64,000 bases of DNA, taken from Nostoc sp. LEGE 06077. Its GTDB lineage: Bacteria; Cyanobacteriota; Cyanobacteriia; Cyanobacteriales; Nostocaceae. The stretch covers positions 62,001 to 126,000 of the forward strand of contig NZ_JADEWI010000004.1 of the NCBI RefSeq assembly GCF_015207705.1. The letters run 5' to 3'. The notes below the pieces were generated by a model. It did no database searches, was not told the DNA's origin, and worked only from the letters and a program-made list of their open reading frames with translations. Shown here piece after piece: positions 19,222 to 28,623 of this stretch. Every line of letters begins with the position of its first letter. Position 1 is the first letter of the stretch. The position numbers and the translations under genes were made by a program.

Positions 19222-20304
19222 TTAACTGCTAGTTAATTGAGTCCAGTAACGCTCATAAACTTCCTCAAAGTCACCCAGAGGAGTAATCCGTTCACACTTT
19301 TCTAAAAGTTCGGGGTCGGGAAATAAATTCTTATTATCTTGCAGCTTTTTGGGTAATTGTTCAAATCCTGCACCATTAGGAGTAGAAATATTCAAATTTT
19401 TGCTAATAATTGCTGCAACTTCCGGTTGCAAAATAAAGTTAATCCAAGCATAAGCACCATCGGTATTTGGGGCGCTTTTGGGGATGACAATTGTATCAGT
19501 CCATAAGGAAGAACCACTGCGGGGTACCACATATTTAAATTTAGGATTTTCTTTAATGACGCGAATAGCATCGGCTGAGTAACACATAGCTAATAGCAAA
19601 TCTCCCGCCAGAATTTGGTTTTGCCAAGCATCAGTATCAAAGGAGGCGATCGCCGGTTTTAATTGCTGCAATTTGTTATATGCTTGTTTCAGTTCCTCTT
19701 CCTCTTTTGAATTGTAGGAATAACCTAACATTCGTAATACTGCACCCATCACCTCCCGGACATCATTGAGTAATGTTATCCGCTTATTTAGCATTGTCTG
19801 ATTTTGCCAGAGATAATCCCAATCTTCTGGTGCTGTTTGCAGAACTTCAGAGTTGTAAATTAATCCTGTCGTTCCCCAGTTGAATGGTAAACTATAACGA
19901 TTATTTGGGTCATAACTAGGATTTTTAAATTGCGGAAATAAATTATCTAAACCAATTAAGCGATTATGATTTAATTCGATTAATAAATTTTTCTCTACCA
20001 TCTTCTGTACCATATAGTCAGATGGGTAAATTACACTGTAAGCACCACCACCTCCAGCTAATAGTTTGGCTAACATCACTTCATTAGAATCATAAGGATC
20101 TACAAGCACTTGCAGTCCTGTTTGGCTGCTAAAAGTTTGGAGTAGTTTTTTATCTGCATATTGTGTCCAAGTATAAAGATATAATTTGTCAGTGTGAGTT
20201 GATTTTGTAGCCGCACGGACATTTGCTAATCTCCAACCACAACCAGTTAAAGATAAGCTAGAAAATGCTGCTACTTTTTGGAGAAACTTTCTTCTATTTG
20301 TCAT
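19222..20304 (-). CDS. potD: Polyamine-binding lipoprotein PotD-like
   Basis: 360 residues of the PotD/PotF periplasmic binding family. The N-terminus MTNRRKFLQKVAAFSSLSLTGCGW has a twin-arginine-like RRKFLQ and a lipobox LTGC, so it is probably exported (possibly by Tat) and lipid-anchored. Family segments include LYLYTWTQYADKKLLQTF, YDSNEVMLAKLLAGG, YSLPFNWGTTGLIYN and YAWINFILQPEVAA. The stop of the upstream ATPase gene potA lies only 12 bp before this start, so the two are translated from one message. Confidence 0.88.
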   Translation of the reverse strand: MTNRRKFLQKVAAFSSLSLTGCGWRLANVRAATKSTHTDKLYLYTWTQYADKKLLQTFSSQTGLQVLVDPYDSNEVMLAKLLAGGGGAYSVIYPSDYMVQKMVEKNLLIELNHNRLIGLDNLFPQFKNPSYDPNNRYSLPFNWGTTGLIYNSEVLQTAPEDWDYLWQNQTMLNKRITLLNDVREVMGAVLRMLGYSYNSKEEEELKQAYNKLQQLKPAIASFDTDAWQNQILAGDLLLAMCYSADAIRVIKENPKFKYVVPRSGSSLWTDTIVIPKSAPNTDGAYAWINFILQPEVAAIISKNLNISTPNGAGFEQLPKKLQDNKNLFPDPELLEKCERITPLGDFEEVYERYWTQLTSS

Positions 20305-20316
20305 GTCTCATTTAAA

Positions 20317-21444
20317 TTATTGACTAATAGCCAAACAATCACTTTCTGCCCATAAAACGTAAATAGGTGTGTCTCTATCTGGCAAATTACCAAAGGTATT
20401 AGGCTGTAAAACGCTGATGTTTATACCGTTTGTTAATTCCACCACATAAGTAACATGGGTTCCCAAATACATAACATTAACGAGTCTTCCTTCAAAGGAA
20501 TTACTTGGTAAATTCGGCGGATATAGTGATAGTTGGATTTTTTCTGGGCGGACACTTACCACTACTGATTGTGATAATTCTGTTGGTGTGTCTTCATAAC
20601 GCGTAACTATAATTTGCAGTCCGGTTTTCGTGACAACTTGTATACAATCAGCTTCGACAGCAGCAATTTCACCACTAAATAAATTAGTATCACCAATAAA
20701 ATCAGCGACAAAAGCGGTTTGAGGATGTTCGTAAATTTCGCTGGGAGTACCAATTTGCTCAATTTTGCCTTGATTCATCACAGCAATGCGATCGCTCAAA
20801 GACAATGCTTCTTCTTGGTCGTGGGTGACTAAAATAAAGGTTAAGCCTAACTTTTTATGTAAGTTAGATAATTCCACCTGCATTTCTTTTCGCAGTTTTA
20901 AATCTAAAGCGCCTAAAGGTTCATCCAACAGCAGCACAGTTGGATGATTAACTAAAGCCCTAGCTAATGCTACCCTTTGCTGTTGACCACCAGAAAGTTG
21001 ACTGGGAAAGCGCGATCGCAAACTTTCCATTTTGACGAGTTTTAAAGCTTCTGTCACTCGACTTTCAATTTCAGATTTGCGGAGTTTTTTTAATTGCAGT
21101 CCAAAGGCGATGTTATCCCAAACATTCAGGTGATTGAACAGCGCGTAACTTTGAAATACAGTATTGACTGGACGGCGATAAGGCGGAACATTCGTCATGG
21201 GTTGACCTTGAATCAACACCTTACCCGCATCCGCAGTTTCAAATCCCGCAATTAAACGTAATGTTGTTGTCTTGCCACAACCAGAGGGGCCTAAAATACT
21301 AAAAAACTCCCCTTTGCGGACATCTAAATCGATTCCATGTACGGCTGGTTCTTGCTTGAAGAACTTAAACACGTTACGCAGTTCCACATCCAGTGGCTGA
21401 AACGACGTAATCCCCTTCTGATTCTGCACAACAGATTGAGCCAT
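20317..21444 (-). CDS. potA: Polyamine ABC transporter ATPase PotA-like
   Basis: 375 residues. The ABC ATPase domain has Walker [11 protein letters not shown]-loop ([10 protein letters not shown]), signature [15 protein letters not shown], Walker [13 protein letters not shown] and the H-loop [18 protein letters not shown]-terminal TOBE-type regulatory domain follows ([14 protein letters not shown] and onward). It is first in the set, followed by potD and potB. It hydrolyses ATP at the inner face of the membrane to drive polyamine uptake. The 289-bp region upstream, shared with the divergent PBP2 gene, should carry both promoters. Confidence 0.9.
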   Translation of the reverse strand: MAQSVVQNQKGITSFQPLDVELRNVFKFFKQEPAVHGIDLDVRKGEFFSILGPSGCGKTTTLRLIAGFETADAGKVLIQGQPMTNVPPYRRPVNTVFQSYALFNHLNVWDNIAFGLQLKKLRKSEIESRVTEALKLVKMESLRSRFPSQLSGGQQQRVALARALVNHPTVLLLDEPLGALDLKLRKEMQVELSNLHKKLGLTFILVTHDQEEALSLSDRIAVMNQGKIEQIGTPSEIYEHPQTAFVADFIGDTNLFSGEIAAVEADCIQVVTKTGLQIIVTRYEDTPTELSQSVVVSVRPEKIQLSLYPPNLPSNSFEGRLVNVMYLGTHVTYVVELTNGINISVLQPNTFGNLPDRDTPIYVLWAESDCLAISQ

Positions 21445-21678
21445 AATCCTCAGTAGAATGCTGTGATTTAACCTGATTGTTTCCGTGAATGTAGCCTATT
21501 AAGCAGACTTAAATAACACTTTGGTTAATTGTATCCGCCAAAAACCCTAGATCGGGAATATACGTTTGTGATTGTTACAAGCTTAATATCAAGGCTCATT
21601 TTCGGGCATTCTATACCCAGCACTTGATCTCAGAATTTTTACTTAATATATGAGCAACGTTTCCCCAAAGGAACAAAC

Positions 21679-21696
21679 CACAGGTTGATCTGTGGA
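21679..21696. other. Small hairpin upstream of the PBP2 gene
   Basis: CCACAG and CTGTGG are complementary around a GTTGAT loop, 37 bp before the PBP2 start codon. It could be the terminator of a short leader or just a structured 5' UTR. No T-run follows, so termination is unlikely. Confidence 0.35.
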
Positions 21697-21733
21697 ATCA
21701 ATCTAAAATCCCAAATCTAAAATTATTTGTCCT

Positions 21734-23575
21734 ATGGCTTTATTTCCATCATCTTTACCAAATAGCAGAAAAGATACACGGACTGTCGGACGTGGTATAC
21801 AGTCAATCTTCTTAATTGGATTCACTTTATTGACTCTGGCGGGGATTGAAGCACGGTTAGCATATTTACAAATCGTGGAAGGATCTCAACTGCGGAAACG
21901 TGCTGAATCTAACAGGGTTCGCACCATTCTCAAACAGCCAGAACGAGGTAATATTTTTGACCGCAATGGTAAGCTGTTAGCCACTACCCGATATCCGCAT
22001 TCTGTATACTTGTGGCCGCTGGCACATACTAAGCCATCTTGGTCGGTGGTGGGGCCACGATTATCGAAAATTCTGGGTATCCCCCAAGAAGAAATGGAAC
22101 ATAAGCTAGACGCAGCTGGCCCTAACTCTGCTTCTCTAATTCGGATTGCGCGTGATGTTAGCGAAGCCCAAATTACAGCTTTAAAAGAGTATGAAAACGA
22201 ACTAAAAGATGTAGAAATTAACACAGATGCAGTACGCTACTATCCACATGGTCAAGAATTAGCCCACATACTGGGTTATACAAGGGAATTGACCCCCGAA
22301 CAGTTGAAAGATAAGCAAAAAGAAGGCTACCGTCTGGGAGATGTCATCGGCCAGATGGGCATAGAAAAGGCTTATGAAAAGACCTTACGCGGCGAATGGG
22401 GTGGTCAGCAGGTCGAAGTGGATGGCGCAGGTCGCCCAATCCGTATTTTGGGAGAAAAACAAGCTAAATCAGGTAAAGATCTACATTTAACAATAGACTG
22501 GGAACTGCAAAAAGCCGCAGACAAAGCTTTAGGTAAGTATCAAGGTGCAATTGTCGCCCTTGATCCTAGAAACGGTGCAGTTTTAGCAATGGTGTCTCAT
22601 CCTGGGTTTGACCCGAATATTTTTTCTAAGCAAAAACTCTCACAAAAAGATTGGGAAAGTGTTCAAGGTAAAGACCATCCTTTAGTAAATCGGGCGTTAA
22701 GTGCTTTTCCTCCCGCGAGTACGTTCAAAATTGTCACCACAACGGCTGGGTTGGAATCAGGTAGGTTTTCCCCTGGAACAGTGCTGCAAACCTATGGTTC
22801 CTTAACTGTTGGTGGTGTGACCTTTGGGGAATGGAACCATGCAGGGTTTGGGCCTTTGGGATTTCCTAGGGCGATCGCTATGAGTAGTGATACATTCTTT
22901 TATCAAGTTGGTAAAGGCGTTGGTGGCCCGACTTTAATTGAGTGGAGTCGCAAATATGGTTTCGGTCAAAGAACTGGAATTGAGTTCCCCAGTGAAGAAA
23001 CGAAGGGTTTAGTTCCTGATGAAAGCTGGAAACAAAAAGCTTGGAAAATACCTTGGACTGTAGGCGACACAATTAATATGTCCATTGGTCAAGGTGCTTT
23101 GCAGGTGACACCACTGCAATCAGCAATTATGTTTTCTGTCCCTGCTAATGGTGGGTATCGTGTCAAGCCCCATTTGTTGAAAGACAACGAAGAAGCAAAA
23201 AGCTGGCGCGAATCTTTAGATATGAAGCAGTCAACTATTAACGTTCTCCGGGATGGACTGCGGAAGGTAATTACTGAAGGTACAGGTAAGCGCTTAAATC
23301 TACCAACTATCGCCCCATCATCCGGTAAGAGTGGTACAGCCGAAGCTGGTGTTGGTCGGCCTAATCATACTTGGTTTGGTGCTTATAGCCCTAGCGATCG
23401 CCCCGAAATTACCGTTGTCGCCTTTGGCGAAAACTCCGGTGATCATGGTGGTACAGTCTGCGGCCCAATGGTTTTACAAGTATTGGAAGCATATTTCCAG
23501 CACAAGTATCCAGGTAAGTACCAAAAACCAGAATCAGCAAATTCTCAAAACGCTAGTGGTGTTAACGGTGACTAA
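21734..23575 (+). CDS. mrdA: Penicillin-binding protein 2 (elongasome transpeptidase)
   Basis: 613 residues, the usual PBP2 size. One N-terminal transmembrane helix (about 22-40), a PBP dimer domain starting at ERGNIFDRNGKLLATTRYP, and a transpeptidase domain. Active-site motifs are SxxK in PPASTFKIV, the SxD/N motif in MSSDTFFY and KSGT in SSGKSGTAE. PBP2 cross-links peptidoglycan during side-wall elongation with RodA; no rodA or mreB is nearby. It is probably transcribed alone or with the small P-loop gene downstream, 99 bp after the stop. Confidence 0.92.
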   Translation: MALFPSSLPNSRKDTRTVGRGIQSIFLIGFTLLTLAGIEARLAYLQIVEGSQLRKRAESNRVRTILKQPERGNIFDRNGKLLATTRYPHSVYLWPLAHTKPSWSVVGPRLSKILGIPQEEMEHKLDAAGPNSASLIRIARDVSEAQITALKEYENELKDVEINTDAVRYYPHGQELAHILGYTRELTPEQLKDKQKEGYRLGDVIGQMGIEKAYEKTLRGEWGGQQVEVDGAGRPIRILGEKQAKSGKDLHLTIDWELQKAADKALGKYQGAIVALDPRNGAVLAMVSHPGFDPNIFSKQKLSQKDWESVQGKDHPLVNRALSAFPPASTFKIVTTTAGLESGRFSPGTVLQTYGSLTVGGVTFGEWNHAGFGPLGFPRAIAMSSDTFFYQVGKGVGGPTLIEWSRKYGFGQRTGIEFPSEETKGLVPDESWKQKAWKIPWTVGDTINMSIGQGALQVTPLQSAIMFSVPANGGYRVKPHLLKDNEEAKSWRESLDMKQSTINVLRDGLRKVITEGTGKRLNLPTIAPSSGKSGTAEAGVGRPNHTWFGAYSPSDRPEITVVAFGENSGDHGGTVCGPMVLQVLEAYFQHKYPGKYQKPESANSQNASGVNGD

Positions 23576-23674
23576 TACTGAATTAGTCATTGATCATTTG
23601 TATTTACAAAGGACAAAGAACAAATGATCAATGACATTCTCCACCAGAGAATTAGCACTCAAAGGAGCGTGACA

Positions 23675-24214
23675 ATGAAAAAAGTAGCAGTATTTGGTAA
23701 TGCTGGCGGCGGTAAATCAACTCTCAGCAAGGCATTATCCCAAATCACTGGTTTGCCACTTCACGTCTTAGACAAACTTAAATTTAAATCTGGGGGTGCT
23801 GAAGTTTCCAATGAAGATTATCAGCATATCCATCAGCAAATTTTGACTACTGACCGATGGATTATTGACGGATTTGGTAGCATAGAAACCCTCTGGCCAC
23901 GACTGGATGAGGCGGATACTCTGATTTATGTTGATTTACCCCTATATGTACATTTCTGGTGGGTCACTAAAAGATTTATCATAGGTTACTTTCGTCCACC
24001 AGAAGGCTGGCCTCAAAATAGTCCAATCTTGAGGAGTTCCCTGAATAGCTACCGCACACTTTGGTTATGTCACAAATATCTAACCCCAAAATATCGTCAA
24101 TATATTGAGCAGGCTAAAAACACAAAAAATGTGTATCACATTCGTTCGACTCAACAGATTTCGCAGTTTTTTGAACTAATTGAAAATGAGACTAAGTTGA
24201 AAGATGTACACTAA
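23675..24214 (+). CDS. Small P-loop kinase (FlaR/adenylate-kinase-related)
   Basis: 179 residues from the ATG at 23,675, chosen because AAAGGAG lies 8 nt upstream and the Walker A begins at once (VAVFGNAGGGKSTLSKAL). The later LPLHVLDKLKF, RWIIDGFGSIETLWPRL and ADTLIYVDLPLYVHFWWVTKRF segments match the family called topology-modulation protein or FlaR, related to adenylate kinases. These probably phosphorylate a small molecule, but no substrate is established. The upstream in-frame ATG at 23,624 lacks ribosome-site support. Confidence 0.75.
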   Translation: MKKVAVFGNAGGGKSTLSKALSQITGLPLHVLDKLKFKSGGAEVSNEDYQHIHQQILTTDRWIIDGFGSIETLWPRLDEADTLIYVDLPLYVHFWWVTKRFIIGYFRPPEGWPQNSPILRSSLNSYRTLWLCHKYLTPKYRQYIEQAKNTKNVYHIRSTQQISQFFELIENETKLKDVH

Positions 24215-24244
24215 CTTTACTAATCACCAGCTACAAACAACCTC

Positions 24245-24484
24245 TTAGGAATTATCCCTTTGATAAGATTCCAAAATTCCACTACGAACCATCAATTGTG
24301 GCCAAATAAATACAAAAAAGCCCATCCAAGTGAGTACCGGAATAGACACAAGAATTGTGAGCCAAATTGCCTTAAATAATAACCAACTACCACTAATTAA
24401 GATTAAAGATGTCAGAACTATAGACCAAGGCTGACACCACCAAGGTTTATAATCCCAAGGATTTAAAGGCTTTTGTTCAGTCAT
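24245..24484 (-). CDS. Small two-helix membrane protein (DUF6737-like)
   Basis: 79 residues. The polar start MTEQKPLNPWDYKPWWCQPWSI is followed by two hydrophobic helices (about 23-42 and 44-63) and a polar tail. The NPWDYKPWWCQPWSI opening is, from memory, conserved in small cyanobacterial membrane proteins. Function unknown. It lies convergent to the P-loop kinase and stands alone. Confidence 0.65.
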   Translation of the reverse strand: MTEQKPLNPWDYKPWWCQPWSIVLTSLILISGSWLLFKAIWLTILVSIPVLTWMGFFVFIWPQLMVRSGILESYQRDNS

Positions 24485-24602
24485 AAAACATCATAGACGG
24501 CGTGAATCAGACAGGGATGAGAGGCTAGAGATTAGTGTGTTTCAGAACTCAATACTTTTCTTACTTTACACCCCAAAACCCTTACACCCCTGTGTTGTTT
24601 AA

Positions 24603-26288
24603 TCAACCATTCACAATATATTGCGAATTGACCGCCGCTACACGGCCAGCATCAACCAAAGCTTGATAAACCATCACCGCTACCTCAGCCCGTGTCGCAT
24701 CGCGGGTAGGATTAAGTTGCTTCAGGTTAGGATGATTGACAATAATTCCCTTGTCTATAGCTTTTGCTACCGCATCTTTGGCATAATCAGGAATTTTGGC
24801 TTGGTCATCGAAAATTTTGATCGCGTTGGCTACATTACCAGATGTGCCTAACTGTAGTCCATTGATTAGAGAAACTACAACTTGCACCCGCTGAATATTT
24901 TGGTTGGGACGAAATGTATTATTAGGAAAACCAGAAAGAAATTGACCTTGATATGCTTGCTGAATTACTTTAGATGCCCAGAAGCTGGCGGATACATCTT
25001 TAAATTGGGCTGCTGCACGCTTTGAGGGTGGTGCAAAAGCTTTGACAATTAATGCTGCATACTGCGCCCTGGTCATCGTTGCATCGGGTTTAAAGGTGCG
25101 GTCTGGAAAACCGTTGACTATACCTTGTTTGATTAATTCCCGAATAAAGGCTGCTGCCCAATGATTAGCAATATCGGTTAAATCGAGGCTGGGTGTTGGG
25201 GTTGGTACTGGTGTTGGGGTTGGTGTTGGGGTTGGTGTTGGTGTTGGTGTTGGGGTTGGTGTTGGTGTTGGTGTTGGGGTTGGTGTTGGTGTTGGGGTTG
25301 GTGTTGGTGTTGGTGTGGGCGTTGGTGTTGGTATAGGGATAGGTACTGGTATTGGCGTTGGCGTGGGGGTTGGTACTGGTGTTGGGGTTGGAGTCGGGGT
25401 TGGTGTCGGCGTAGGAACTGGAGTGCTGGCAAACTGGATATTACCGCTGACTTTGCTAGGGTCAATTTGATTACCAACGGAAATTAGTTGATTAGAACTG
25501 GCATTTTGTAAATCGAATTTAGCGTTATTGCGGAAAATATTACCTCCAGGACTGGCAGCACTACCTAAATCTGGTAAGGCAGTGGAAATTACAGTTAGAC
25601 CATCGTCGGTATTATTTTCACTAACATTGTTGCGGAGGATGGGGCGGGCGCTACCAGAAACGACTATGCCAGAACGGTTTTCGGAAATTTTGTTATTTAA
25701 GAGGGTGGGTGAGGCTGTATCACTGATGGCTATGCCAAAACCTGTTTTAAAGCAGGTGTTATCTTGAATTTGACCTTGGGAATTTTTAGCGATCGCAATT
25801 CCATTGGCCGCATTCTCTGTAAATACATTACCTTGAATCACTGGGTTAGCATCACCAGTAGCGAATACTCCCTCACGCTTACAATTTTTGAAGGTGCAAT
25901 TAGCAATGGTGGGAGTAGTGGATTCTGCCCAGACACCACTACCGCGAGAGGCGGGGTTTGTCACACTCACTCCCCGGAGTGCAGCACCATCCATCATGAC
26001 AAAAGTGACGTTTTGACCAGCAAAAGTCCGGCTGAGGTAAGTACCACTACCTTCAATTAAAATACTGCTACCTTTGTTTGCTTCGTTACCAATTACTTTG
26101 ACACCAAATGGAATGGTTAAGGGGAAAACTTCTCCACTAGCGACGCTGTAATTTCCATCTGTGAGTTGAATTGTTGTATCTGGTGTAGCAACCTTGAGGG
26201 CTTGGGTAATTGTTTTAAAGGGCGCTTGTTGGCTACCAGAATTAGTACTATTTCCAGTTAAAGGATTTACGTAAAAAGTTTGAGGCAT
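24603..26288 (-). CDS. DUF1565 beta-helix + Pro-Thr linker + SLH domain surface protein
   Basis: 561 residues. The N-terminal 280 residues form a right-handed parallel beta-helix: opening [28 protein letters not shown] is DUF1565, followed by repeats such as [19 protein letters not shown] and [20 protein letters not shown] Pro-Thr linker of about 75 residues is encoded by a GGTGTT-type tandem repeat. The C-terminus (about 370-550) has up to three SLH motifs, for example [33 protein letters not shown] domains bind wall-linked polymers. No signal peptide is seen at the N-terminus, which is odd for a surface protein. The helix may bind or cleave a polysaccharide. Confidence 0.8.
   Translation of the reverse strand: MPQTFYVNPLTGNSTNSGSQQAPFKTITQALKVATPDTTIQLTDGNYSVASGEVFPLTIPFGVKVIGNEANKGSSILIEGSGTYLSRTFAGQNVTFVMMDGAALRGVSVTNPASRGSGVWAESTTPTIANCTFKNCKREGVFATGDANPVIQGNVFTENAANGIAIAKNSQGQIQDNTCFKTGFGIAISDTASPTLLNNKISENRSGIVVSGSARPILRNNVSENNTDDGLTVISTALPDLGSAASPGGNIFRNNAKFDLQNASSNQLISVGNQIDPSKVSGNIQFASTPVPTPTPTPTPTPTPVPTPTPTPIPVPIPIPTPTPTPTPTPTPTPTPTPTPTPTPTPTPTPTPTPTPTPTPVPTPTPSLDLTDIANHWAAAFIRELIKQGIVNGFPDRTFKPDATMTRAQYAALIVKAFAPPSKRAAAQFKDVSASFWASKVIQQAYQGQFLSGFPNNTFRPNQNIQRVQVVVSLINGLQLGTSGNVANAIKIFDDQAKIPDYAKDAVAKAIDKGIIVNHPNLKQLNPTRDATRAEVAVMVYQALVDAGRVAAVNSQYIVNG
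25193..25425. repeat. Tandem GGTGTTGG(T/G) repeat encoding a Pro-Thr linker
   Basis: About 230 bp built of 6-bp units GGTGTT/GGGGTT, read on the minus strand as alternating Pro-Thr codons with a few Val or Ile substitutions. All units keep the reading frame. Such tracts vary in copy number by slippage, so linker length may differ between strains. Confidence 0.9.
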
Positions 26289-26423
26289 ATTTATACCGCT
26301 AAAAAATACATAGTCATACTATTAGCTTTAACTTTGCGAATAGCTAGTTATCGCTAAAATTTGCAACATTGACTACCAAATTTAGCTGGTAAATTCCAGA
26401 AAAGCTGCTATTTGCTACTTATT

Positions 26424-27047
26424 TTACCTTGATTGGCTCATAACTAAATTCATCAAACTATCTAACAGGCGATCGCGTGACAAGGATGTGAGTTCTTTAC
26501 CGTACAGCATTTCCTGTATAATTACGTAAGAAACTAAGGAACCCATGAAAATATGGGCGATCGCTTCTGGATCTATAATCCCTAATTCTGGATGGGCTGT
26601 AAAATACTCACTCAACAATAAGCGACCGCGTTGGACAACTGTTTGATTATAAAGTTTGGCGAGTTCAGGAAAGTTTTGTGACTCAGTAATAATCAAGCGT
26701 AACAGTGCCAAATAATCAGGATTCTCGGCAACTTTAGTTAAGTAAATTTCCCCAACCTGACGTAATAAACCTTCCGGTTCGCCGTGCAATTGTGTGTTAG
26801 AAAAGATACTTTGAAAACAAGTGAGCGTTAACCTTTCCATTAACGCTTTAAACAGTCCTTCTTTATCTCCGAAGTGACTGTAAATTGTTTGCTTAGAAAC
26901 TCCAGCTTCTGCACTTACCCTATCCATACTGGTTCTAGCGTAACCTTCGCGCAAAAATACCCGAATTGCACCTTGCAAAATTTGTTCTTGTTTTTGCGTA
27001 ATCGCAGGTAACACAGTTTCCAGTTGAGAGGTAAAGGAGTTAGGCAT
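26424..27047 (-). CDS. TetR-family repressor of the downstream exporter
   Basis: 207 residues. The N-terminal helix-turn-helix is clear: ILQGAIRVFLREGYARTSMDRVSAEAGVSKQTIYSHFGDKEGLFKALMERL (residues about 22-72, of which the last third is the recognition segment). The C-terminal helical domain would bind an inducer. It is divergent from an HlyD/ABC exporter, and the 91-bp gap contains a near-perfect 25-bp palindrome at 27,081-27,105, so it most likely represses both its own gene and the exporter. The ligand is unknown. Confidence 0.85.
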   Translation of the reverse strand: MPNSFTSQLETVLPAITQKQEQILQGAIRVFLREGYARTSMDRVSAEAGVSKQTIYSHFGDKEGLFKALMERLTLTCFQSIFSNTQLHGEPEGLLRQVGEIYLTKVAENPDYLALLRLIITESQNFPELAKLYNQTVVQRGRLLLSEYFTAHPELGIIDPEAIAHIFMGSLVSYVIIQEMLYGKELTSLSRDRLLDSLMNLVMSQSR

Positions 27048-27080
27048 GAAAAGTAAATTTTTTTGCTGATCTCTTGCTGT

Positions 27081-27105
27081 ATCATACTGGACAGTCTAGT
27101 ATGAT
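27081..27105. promoter_or_regulatory. Candidate TetR operator (25-bp palindrome)
   Basis: Arms ATCATACT and AGTATGAT are perfect complements. The interior continues the symmetry with GAC-A-GTC, leaving one mismatched pair and the centre base. It lies between the divergent TetR and HlyD starts, 34 bp upstream of the HlyD ATG. Binding by this TetR is inferred from position and symmetry. Confidence 0.8.
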
Positions 27106-27138
27106 GACCAAAATATTTTCACAATCCAGGATGCTACT

Positions 27139-28551
27139 ATGACTCAGACTACCCCAATCCCACCGGAAAGTCTTACAAATGTCCCAGTATCCAAGCAGCA
27201 GCGCCGCAAGAAGCCAATTCCGTTACTGATTGGCGGTTTGCTGGTTATCAGTGGTATTAGCTACGCAGTCTGGCACAGTCAACCCCAAGGTGCAGTAAAT
27301 ATACTGAAAGTTAGTGGTCGGATTGAGGGTTATGAAACTGAGATTGGGGTAAAGCGTTCTGGCAGAATTGAGACAATTGCCATGCGGGAAGGGACGGCAG
27401 TCAAAAAGGGACAAGAATTAATCACAATGGATGACAGCAATGACCAACTCCTGCAAGACCAATTGCGTGGTGCAGAAGCTAGGATAGCATCGGCGCAATC
27501 TGATGAACAGCAAGCAATTTCTGATGTTGAGCGAGTAGAAAGAGAAATTCAAGAAATTACCAGCCAAATTAACGAAGCCAAACTGAATGTGCGTCAGTCT
27601 CAAGGCGATACCCAAGGACGAATTGAACAGGCAAAATCGAACGTTGCAGCCGCCAAAGCTCAGTTAGTGCAAGCACAAGCCCAAGTTAAACAAGCAGCCG
27701 CAGAAGTAAATTTAGCCAATATCAACCGCGATCGCTATGCCAAATTAGTCAAAGAAGGCGCTATCAATCAACAACAATTTGATCAAGCCCAAACTACTCT
27801 TGACACAGCCATAGCCACCTTAGAAGCCAGACAAGCCGCAGTTAACGCCGCACGCCAAAATTTAAGTGCAGTCGAAGGGGCGCTAACCCAAGCCAAAACT
27901 ACAGGTTTCAACCCCGACATTCGCAACGCCCAGCTAACTTCGTTATTCAGAAAGCAACAACAAAGCTATGCTCAACTTAAATCTGCACAAGCTAAAGTTA
28001 AATCTGCACAAGCTAAAGTCAGAGATGCCCAAGCCTCAAAGCAGCAACTCATTACCCAAATTACCGACTCTAAAAAAGATTTAAACGTCCTCAGCCCCAT
28101 AGATGGCGTAGTTACAGCCCGGAGTGCCGAACCAGGGGCAGTAGTTAACAGCCAAACAAAGATTTTGACCATTGTTGATCCCAAAACATTGTATTTTCGC
28201 GGTTTCATTCCCGAAGGCGATATTGGCAAAGTGCGCTTAGGACAAACCACAAAAATTCTCCTAGATTCTGCACCAGACAAACCCTTACAAGGCAAAGTCA
28301 TTGCCATTGATCCCCAAGCTTCATTCACACCAGAAAATATTTATTTCCAAAAAGATCGAGTCAGACAAGTAGTCGGCATTCGCGTCGAAGTTACAAACCC
28401 AGATGGTTGCTTTAACCCCGAAAATCCCTACGCCGAATCAGATTTACCCTGCGCCAAAATTGGGATGCCGGCAGATGCAGAGATTCTGTTGAAGGCAGGA
28501 GGCAGTGGTTCGGCTACGCTCACCAACCAGGGGCAGGAGGCAGGAGGTTGA
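27139..28551 (+). CDS. HlyD/YbhG-type membrane-fusion protein
   Basis: 470 residues. N-terminal transmembrane helix (about 28-45), a biotinyl-lipoyl-like part (GRIETIAMREGTAVKKGQEL), a long coiled coil (about 95-300) with alternating Ala, Gln and Lys, then the second half of the lipoyl domain (LNVLSPIDGVVTARSAEPGAVV) and a beta-barrel. It connects the ABC-2 exporter encoded downstream with an outer-membrane channel. The last 20 or so residues (AGGSGSATLTNQGQEAGG) are encoded by GGCAGGAGGCAG-type repeats and look like a repeat-derived tail. Confidence 0.88.
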   Translation: MTQTTPIPPESLTNVPVSKQQRRKKPIPLLIGGLLVISGISYAVWHSQPQGAVNILKVSGRIEGYETEIGVKRSGRIETIAMREGTAVKKGQELITMDDSNDQLLQDQLRGAEARIASAQSDEQQAISDVERVEREIQEITSQINEAKLNVRQSQGDTQGRIEQAKSNVAAAKAQLVQAQAQVKQAAAEVNLANINRDRYAKLVKEGAINQQQFDQAQTTLDTAIATLEARQAAVNAARQNLSAVEGALTQAKTTGFNPDIRNAQLTSLFRKQQQSYAQLKSAQAKVKSAQAKVRDAQASKQQLITQITDSKKDLNVLSPIDGVVTARSAEPGAVVNSQTKILTIVDPKTLYFRGFIPEGDIGKVRLGQTTKILLDSAPDKPLQGKVIAIDPQASFTPENIYFQKDRVRQVVGIRVEVTNPDGCFNPENPYAESDLPCAKIGMPADAEILLKAGGSGSATLTNQGQEAGG

Positions 28552-28623
28552 AGGGAACAAATCTGACTCAACAAATAATTCTCTAAGAACTCTCTGCGCC
28601 TCCTCGTCTCTGCGTGAAAAAAT

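Noticed and set aside
25178-25477. Minus-strand ORF rich in Gln-His
   Set aside because: Frame-shifted reading of the Pro-Thr repeat of the SLH protein.
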